Assembly (NCBI GenBank): GCA_003231675.1
Contig: QIJB01000048.1
Location: 1-17,224, forward strand
DNA: 17,224 bases
Direction: 5' to 3'
DNA from: Candidatus Campbelliibacteriota bacterium
Lineage (GTDB): Bacteria; Patescibacteriota; Minisyncoccia; UBA9983
In this document: piece after piece, positions 13,557 to 17,224 of the stretch
Numbering within the stretch: the stretch's first letter is position 1
Layout: each line of letters starts with the position of its first letter
Notes under the pieces: generated by a model
Told to the model about the DNA's origin: nothing
Seen by the model: the letters and a program-made list of their open reading frames with translations, nothing else
The model's database searches: none
Made by a program: the position numbers and the translations under genes

Positions 13557-16115
13557 ATGGAAAATAAAAAAATAATCAAAAAAACTTTTAAAATTAAGGG
13601 TATGCATTGCGCGGGGTGCGTGAGGACGATTGAACGTGTCCTTCTTAAGACCGCCGGGGTGCATTCAGCTACGGTTAATTTCGCGACCGAAACCGCATTG
13701 ATTGAATTTGATGAAAATGTTATTTCAGAATCGGGACTTGCCGAAACCGTCAAGGATATCGGTTATGATTTTGAAACCGGCGACCATTTGGCGACTAAGC
13801 AGTCAAACGAGCTTGGTGGCGCGGGGACGGAAACCGCTTCAATAAAAGTCCTCGGCATGGATTCTCCTCATTGCGCTATGGTTGTGGAGGGCGCTCTTAA
13901 AAAAATGAAGGGTATTAAAAACATTGATGTGGATTTTTCCAACAAGCGCGCGAAAGTGGTTTTTGACACTGCTCATTTGAGCATTGAAGGCATTTTTAAA
14001 GTTATTTCCGATGCAGGATACAAACCGATAAGAGAGGAGGGAGTGGCGGAGGAAATAATGGACAAGGAAAAAACGGAGAGGTTTAAAAAAATGAAGGAAC
14101 TTAAATTAAAGCTTTCAGTGGGAGCCGTTCTTTCTCTTTTTATATTTATGGGAAGTTTTCCGAACTTGTTTCCTTTTGTTCCTGATTTTTTGAGTAATCG
14201 TTGGGTTCTTTTTCTTTTGACTACTCCGGTTCAGTTTTGGGTGGGAAGGCAGTTTTACGCCGGGTTGAAACTCCTCGTCAAGTACCATTCCGCGGATATG
14301 AACACTTTGATATCTGTGGGAACTTTATCCGCTTATCTTTACAGCGCGGCGGTGACAATTTTTCCCGCTTTCTTTACTCAAGGGGGAATAGAACCCGGGG
14401 TTTATTTTGACACTTCGGCGATTATCATAGTTCTGATTCTGCTAGGTAAGTATTTTGAGACACTGATGAAAGGAAGGGCATCTGAAGCGATTAAAAAACT
14501 TGTTGGTCTTCAGCCCAAAACGGCAAAAGTTCTAAAGGACGGGAAGGAAGTGGAAATTCCGATTGAGGAAGTTAAAGTTGGCGACTTGATAGTCGTTCGC
14601 CCGGGAGAGAGAGTTCCCGTAGACGGGAAAATAACGGAGGGAGAATCAGAAATTGACGAATCAATGGTGACGGGTGAATCAATGCCTGTTCATAAAAAAA
14701 GTGGAGATGCCGTTATCGGGAGCGCTGTGAACAAGTTTGGAACATTCACTTTTGAGGCGACCAAAGTCGGGAAAGACACCGTCCTCTCGCAAATTATCAA
14801 AATGATTGAAGAAGCGCAGGGCTCAAAGGCGCCCATTCAGCGGCTGGCGGATGTTGTCTCCTCTTATTTCGTGCCGGTGGTGTTTGCCCTCGCCTTCTTG
14901 ACATTTATCGTTTGGTATATTTTCGGACCCGTTCCGGCGTTCAGTTTCGCTTTGGTCAATTTCGTGGCGGTGCTCATTATCGCTTGCCCTTGCGCTCTCG
15001 GGTTGGCGACCCCGATGGCGATTATGGTTTCCTCAGGAAGCGCGGCAAAGAATGGAATCTTGATAAAAGACGCCACTTCTCTTGAAATAGCCAATAAAAT
15101 CAATACCGTGGTTTTGGATAAGACGGGGACGTTGACACAGGGGAAACCCCAACTCACTGATGTTATTTCTTTTGACAACGGAAACAGAGCTGATGTTTTG
15201 AGTCTGGCTTCTTCTTTGGAACAGAGATCGGAGCATCCTTTGGCAAGAGCGATATTGCGATACGCAGCGAGCATTGATCAAAGGTCCTCACATCCATTGG
15301 ATAAGGCAATATTGGAAGAGGCAAAAAAAGAAAAGATAGAATTTTATGACTTGAAAGAATTTAAGGCAATTTCCGGAAAAGGCTTGCGCGGATTTTTGAC
15401 GATTAACGGAGAAAAAGTTGAGGCGCATTTGGGGAACAGGGCATTAATGAAAGATATCGGGTTGGACGTGTCTCCTTATGAGGAAAGAATGAAAGATATG
15501 GAAGGAGAGGGAAAAACTGTTATGTTAATCGCGGCGAGTGGAAAAATAAAAGGGGCTCTAGCAGTGGCGGATGTTATTAAAAAAGAAGCGAAAGAGGCGG
15601 TTAGCGCGCTGAAAAAACGAGGAATTGAAGTTTGGATGCTCACTGGAGACAACAAACTCACCGCGGAGGCGATTGCGCGGCAGGCCGGGGTTGAGAATGT
15701 GATGAGTGAAGTTATGCCGGACAAAAAAGCGGAGAAAGTCAAAGAACTCCAAGATAAGGGGAAGATTGTTGCCATGGCGGGAGACGGAATCAATGACGCT
15801 CCGGCGTTGACACAGGCGAATATAGGTATTGCCATGGGTGAGGGAACTGACATCGCCATGGAGTCGGCGAATGTCGTTCTGATGAGAGGCGATCTTATGC
15901 TCATTCCGGAAACGATAAAGATATCAAAGAGGACGATGAAAATCATAAGGCAAAATCTTTTTTGGGCGTTTTTCTACAATTCCGCGTTTATTCCGGTCGC
16001 CGCGGGAGCGCTCTATCCGTTCTTCGGAATTCTCTTAAATCCGATTTTCGCTGGCGCCGCCATGGCGTTCAGTTCCATTTCCGTGGTTCTGAACTCTCTT
16101 CGTCTTAAAAAATAA
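13557..16115 (+). CDS. copA: Cu(I)-exporting P1B-1 ATPase CopA
   Basis: An 852-residue copper pump. HMA domain 1 has GMHCAGC (Cys18, Cys21). HMA domain 2 reads GMDSPHC (100-106), where the first metal Cys is Ser, leaving only Cys106. The core has VTGES in the actuator domain, CPC (477-479) in TM6, DKTGTLT (Asp521), GDGIND and the TM7 YN (FYNSAF) and TM8 MAFSS signatures that define Cu(I)/Ag(I) pumps. Eight membrane helices are expected. Residues 553-590 contain two tandem copies of the HP loop (EQRSEHPLARAIL, then DQRSSHPLDKAIL); relatives normally have one. It is the last gene of the csoR operon and is followed by a terminator. Function as copper exporter is strongly supported; the effect of the duplicated loop on ATP binding is unknown. 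Confidence 0.96.
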   Translation: MENKKIIKKTFKIKGMHCAGCVRTIERVLLKTAGVHSATVNFATETALIEFDENVISESGLAETVKDIGYDFETGDHLATKQSNELGGAGTETASIKVLGMDSPHCAMVVEGALKKMKGIKNIDVDFSNKRAKVVFDTAHLSIEGIFKVISDAGYKPIREEGVAEEIMDKEKTERFKKMKELKLKLSVGAVLSLFIFMGSFPNLFPFVPDFLSNRWVLFLLTTPVQFWVGRQFYAGLKLLVKYHSADMNTLISVGTLSAYLYSAAVTIFPAFFTQGGIEPGVYFDTSAIIIVLILLGKYFETLMKGRASEAIKKLVGLQPKTAKVLKDGKEVEIPIEEVKVGDLIVVRPGERVPVDGKITEGESEIDESMVTGESMPVHKKSGDAVIGSAVNKFGTFTFEATKVGKDTVLSQIIKMIEEAQGSKAPIQRLADVVSSYFVPVVFALAFLTFIVWYIFGPVPAFSFALVNFVAVLIIACPCALGLATPMAIMVSSGSAAKNGILIKDATSLEIANKINTVVLDKTGTLTQGKPQLTDVISFDNGNRADVLSLASSLEQRSEHPLARAILRYAASIDQRSSHPLDKAILEEAKKEKIEFYDLKEFKAISGKGLRGFLTINGEKVEAHLGNRALMKDIGLDVSPYEERMKDMEGEGKTVMLIAASGKIKGALAVADVIKKEAKEAVSALKKRGIEVWMLTGDNKLTAEAIARQAGVENVMSEVMPDKKAEKVKELQDKGKIVAMAGDGINDAPALTQANIGIAMGEGTDIAMESANVVLMRGDLMLIPETIKISKRTMKIIRQNLFWAFFYNSAFIPVAAGALYPFFGILLNPIFAGAAMAFSSISVVLNSLRLKK
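15213..15326 (+). repeat. Tandem duplication of the HP-loop segment in copA
   Basis: Two adjacent 57-base units (15213-15269 and 15270-15326) encode 19-residue segments with 11 identical positions, each containing the HP dipeptide of the nucleotide-binding domain (His560-Pro561 and His579-Pro580). Many other positions are conservative changes (L/I, E/D, R/K). The DNA copies have diverged clearly, so this is an old, retained duplication and not an assembly artefact. Confidence 0.85.
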
Positions 16116-16147
16116 GATAGTCACACTCAAAATTAATTCTTGTGCGC

Positions 16148-16180
16148 AAATAAAACCGACCTCAGGGGGCGGTTTTATTT
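16148..16180. terminator. Bidirectional-type terminator after copA
   Basis: An 11-bp arm AAATAAAACCG (16148-16158) pairs with CGGTTTTATTT (16170-16180), enclosing a C/G-rich loop. A-rich left and T-rich right flanks suit an intrinsic terminator that ends the csoR-copA operon 33 bases after the copA stop. Confidence 0.8.
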
Positions 16181-16217
16181 GTTATTGGCGATAAAGCCCC
16201 GAGGGGCGAAAAAAATC

Positions 16218-16373
16218 ATGAAAGCAAAAGGAATTATCGCAAGCATCAAAAAAAGAGAATTGGAATTCCAGGGAGGATATTTCCGGGATAATTCGGGCGC
16301 GGATTTGTTCATTTCAGAAAAAAGATTTCGTGGAGCGACAAAACTGTTGGATGGCAATCTCTCAATGGATTAA
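16218..16373 (+). CDS. Short cold-shock-domain-like protein, hypothetical
   Basis: A 51-residue ORF starting KAKGIIASI, with GGYFRDN and ADLFISEKRF resembling strands 1-3 of a cold-shock OB fold (compare DVFFHAREL in the protein at 3772). The RNP1 motif (GFGFI) is absent and the protein stops at the fourth strand, so it is shorter than the usual 65-70 residues. It may be a divergent small RNA-binding protein, a truncated paralogue, or not functional. A GCCCC/GGGGC hairpin (16196-16207) lies in its leader just before the A-rich tract and ATG. Its 3' end overlaps the large hairpin at 16353-16401. Confidence 0.45.
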   Translation: MKAKGIIASIKKRELEFQGGYFRDNSGADLFISEKRFRGATKLLDGNLSMD

Positions 16374-16401
16374 CTGAGACGGTATCCGTTGAGAGACCGC
16401 C
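16353..16401. other. Large imperfect hairpin across the end of the short ORF
   Basis: The arm 16353-16370 pairs with 16384-16401 (18 positions: two mismatches and one G-T wobble), enclosing a 13-base loop (16371-16383) that contains the ORF's stop codon. No T tract follows, so a classical intrinsic terminator is unlikely. It could be an attenuator, an RNA-stabilising end, or part of a small RNA. Confidence 0.55.
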
Positions 16402-16414
16402 TAAAACGGGTTGC

Positions 16415-16443
16415 TTTGCAATTTTAAAATGTTGTGGTATAAT
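16415..16443 (+). promoter_or_regulatory. Promoter of the GAF-histidine kinase gene
   Basis: TTTGCA (16415-16420), a 17-base spacer and TATAAT (16438-16443). The predicted start near 16450 gives an A-rich leader of about 50 bases with almost no C. Confidence 0.75.
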
Positions 16444-16491
16444 TAAGAAAGTTAAAAAGGAAAGAAAATTAACAAAAAATAAAAAGAAATA

Positions 16492-16498
16492 AAGGAGG
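16492..16498 (+). promoter_or_regulatory. Strong Shine-Dalgarno site
   Basis: AAGGAGG lies four bases before the ATG at 16503 and decides that start. It is the only strong ribosome-binding site seen in the window; all other genes have A-rich or near-leaderless starts. Confidence 0.85.
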
Positions 16499-16502
16499 AG
16501 CA

Positions 16503-17224
16503 ATGAAGAGATTGATTTCTTGCTTGACCAAGGAAGAGCTGGCGGAATTTATGGACGCTTTCCGTCCGTTGCTTTCGGCCGTGGATTTCAGGCAGGTTGC
16601 CTCCGCCGCGGCGAAAGCGGCAATGGCAGTCTCAGGCGCTCAGCGCGCCTGTCTGATCATTAAGAACAAAAAAGGCAAACTGGTGCTGAAAGCCGGATTG
16701 CCTAAAGAGAAACACATTTCCGGGCAACTGGAGTGTGGTTCCGTTTTTTTGAAAAAAATAATAAAGGAGGGGAAATATAAGTTGATTTGTAGTCCTTCAA
16801 CTGATGTTTGTGTCAGTTATATGAAGGATTTGGTATCAACTTACGGAATAAATAATTTGCTCTTTGTTCCCCTCTCGCACAAAGAGGAGGATTTGGGAAT
16901 CTTGGTTCTCGACAGAACCGATGGCAAGAGATTCTCAAATTCGCAAATCCAAAAAGCTAGGACGGCGGCAGAGTATATTTCCGTCGCGATATGGCGGGAA
17001 TATCGGCGGAAAATCCATGAGGAGGATGCCGTTCGGGACGCCAACCTCCGCGCTCTGGGGGCGAACGCCGCCACGGTGGCTCATTCTCTCAGGAACCCCT
17101 TGACCAGTATCGGAGGGCTGGCCAGGAGGATTCAAAAGAAAGTGATAGCCTCCGAGGACGGGAAAAAAATGGACTGTGAGTCCATTCTCCGGTATTGCCG
17201 GATTATTGTCGGCGATACGGATAG
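16503..17224 (+). CDS. GAF-domain sensor histidine kinase (3' partial)
   Basis: The first 240 codons of a longer gene with no stop before the window end. Residues ~15-165 look like a GAF sensor domain (AVSGAQRACLIIKNKKGKL, then LLFVPLSHKEEDLGILVLDR). A short linker helix (165-185) leads into a HisKA dimerisation domain: ALGANAATVAHSLRNPLTSI, with phosphoacceptor His194 inside the HSLRNPL H-box. The HATPase domain must lie outside the window. No membrane segment is present, so this is a cytosolic sensor kinase of a two-component system. The ligand is unknown; scattered cysteines (7, 50, 78, 96, 103) could allow redox or metal input, but this is speculative. It has its own promoter and a strong Shine-Dalgarno. 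Confidence 0.88.
   Translation, partial: MKRLISCLTKEELAEFMDAFRPLLSAVDFRQVASAAAKAAMAVSGAQRACLIIKNKKGKLVLKAGLPKEKHISGQLECGSVFLKKIIKEGKYKLICSPSTDVCVSYMKDLVSTYGINNLLFVPLSHKEEDLGILVLDRTDGKRFSNSQIQKARTAAEYISVAIWREYRRKIHEEDAVRDANLRALGANAATVAHSLRNPLTSIGGLARRIQKKVIASEDGKKMDCESILRYCRIIVGDTD

Noticed and set aside
16367..16444. Possible frameshifted continuation of the short cold-shock-like ORF (TETVSVERPPK in another frame)
   Set aside because: Resemblance to the last cold-shock strands is weak, and the frame runs on through the kinase promoter, so a frameshift is not supported.

Overview
The window looks like a chromosomal stretch from a Patescibacteria/CPR-type bacterium, probably Parcubacteria-like. 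This is an inference. The supports are short, tightly packed genes all on the + strand, A-rich leaders with almost no Shine-Dalgarno sequences, a large extracellular repeat protein carrying the GIGTT-type tail-fibre motif, and the overall gene content. TGA ends zntA, the first ccdA-like gene and cfa, and I saw no in-frame TGA inside intact genes, so the standard bacterial code fits.

Layout. 2-1831 is the 3' part of a secreted/surface repeat protein, closed by a terminator at 1952-1977. 1978-2223 is a structured spacer. Pyruvate kinase (2224-3636) and a cold-shock protein with its own strong promoter and terminator (3649-4022) are housekeeping genes. A Zn/Cd-type P1B ATPase (4063-5961) follows, probably from a near-leaderless mRNA.

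6022-16115 is a metal/thiol-redox island. The first unit, preceded by a CsoR-type operator, encodes a membrane-anchored DUF1573 protein with a CxC motif and a CcdA/DsbD-like membrane protein. The second unit starts at a 13-bp perfect inverted repeat overlapping the csoR promoter. It reads csoR, a second CcdA-like protein, a CHSC thioredoxin-like protein, a DsbA-like protein (frameshifted near its end), cyclopropane-fatty-acid synthase, a membrane-anchored rhodanese, a DUF5676-like membrane protein, a 58-residue Cys-rich TRASH-like protein, a geranylgeranyl-reductase-family flavoprotein and the Cu(I) ATPase CopA. Gaps are mostly under 35 bases and a terminator stands at 16148-16180.

Proposed logic (inference): metal or redox stress relieves CsoR. 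CopA then exports Cu(I). Cytosolic thioredoxin-like reductant passes electrons through the CcdA-like carriers to extracytoplasmic thiol proteins (DsbA-like, DUF1573, rhodanese). Cfa and the flavoprotein reductase may alter membrane lipids at the same time.

16218-17224 starts new units: a short cold-shock-domain-like ORF, a large hairpin, and a GAF-histidine kinase with its own promoter and the only strong Shine-Dalgarno in the window, cut off by the window end.

Most notable oddities: an Arg in the phosphorylation motif of the Zn/Cd ATPase (DKTRTLT), a tandem duplication of the HP ATP-binding loop in CopA, an apparent 8-base deletion in the dsbA-like gene, a C-H-H ligand set in CsoR, and two lipid-modifying enzymes inside a CsoR-controlled operon.
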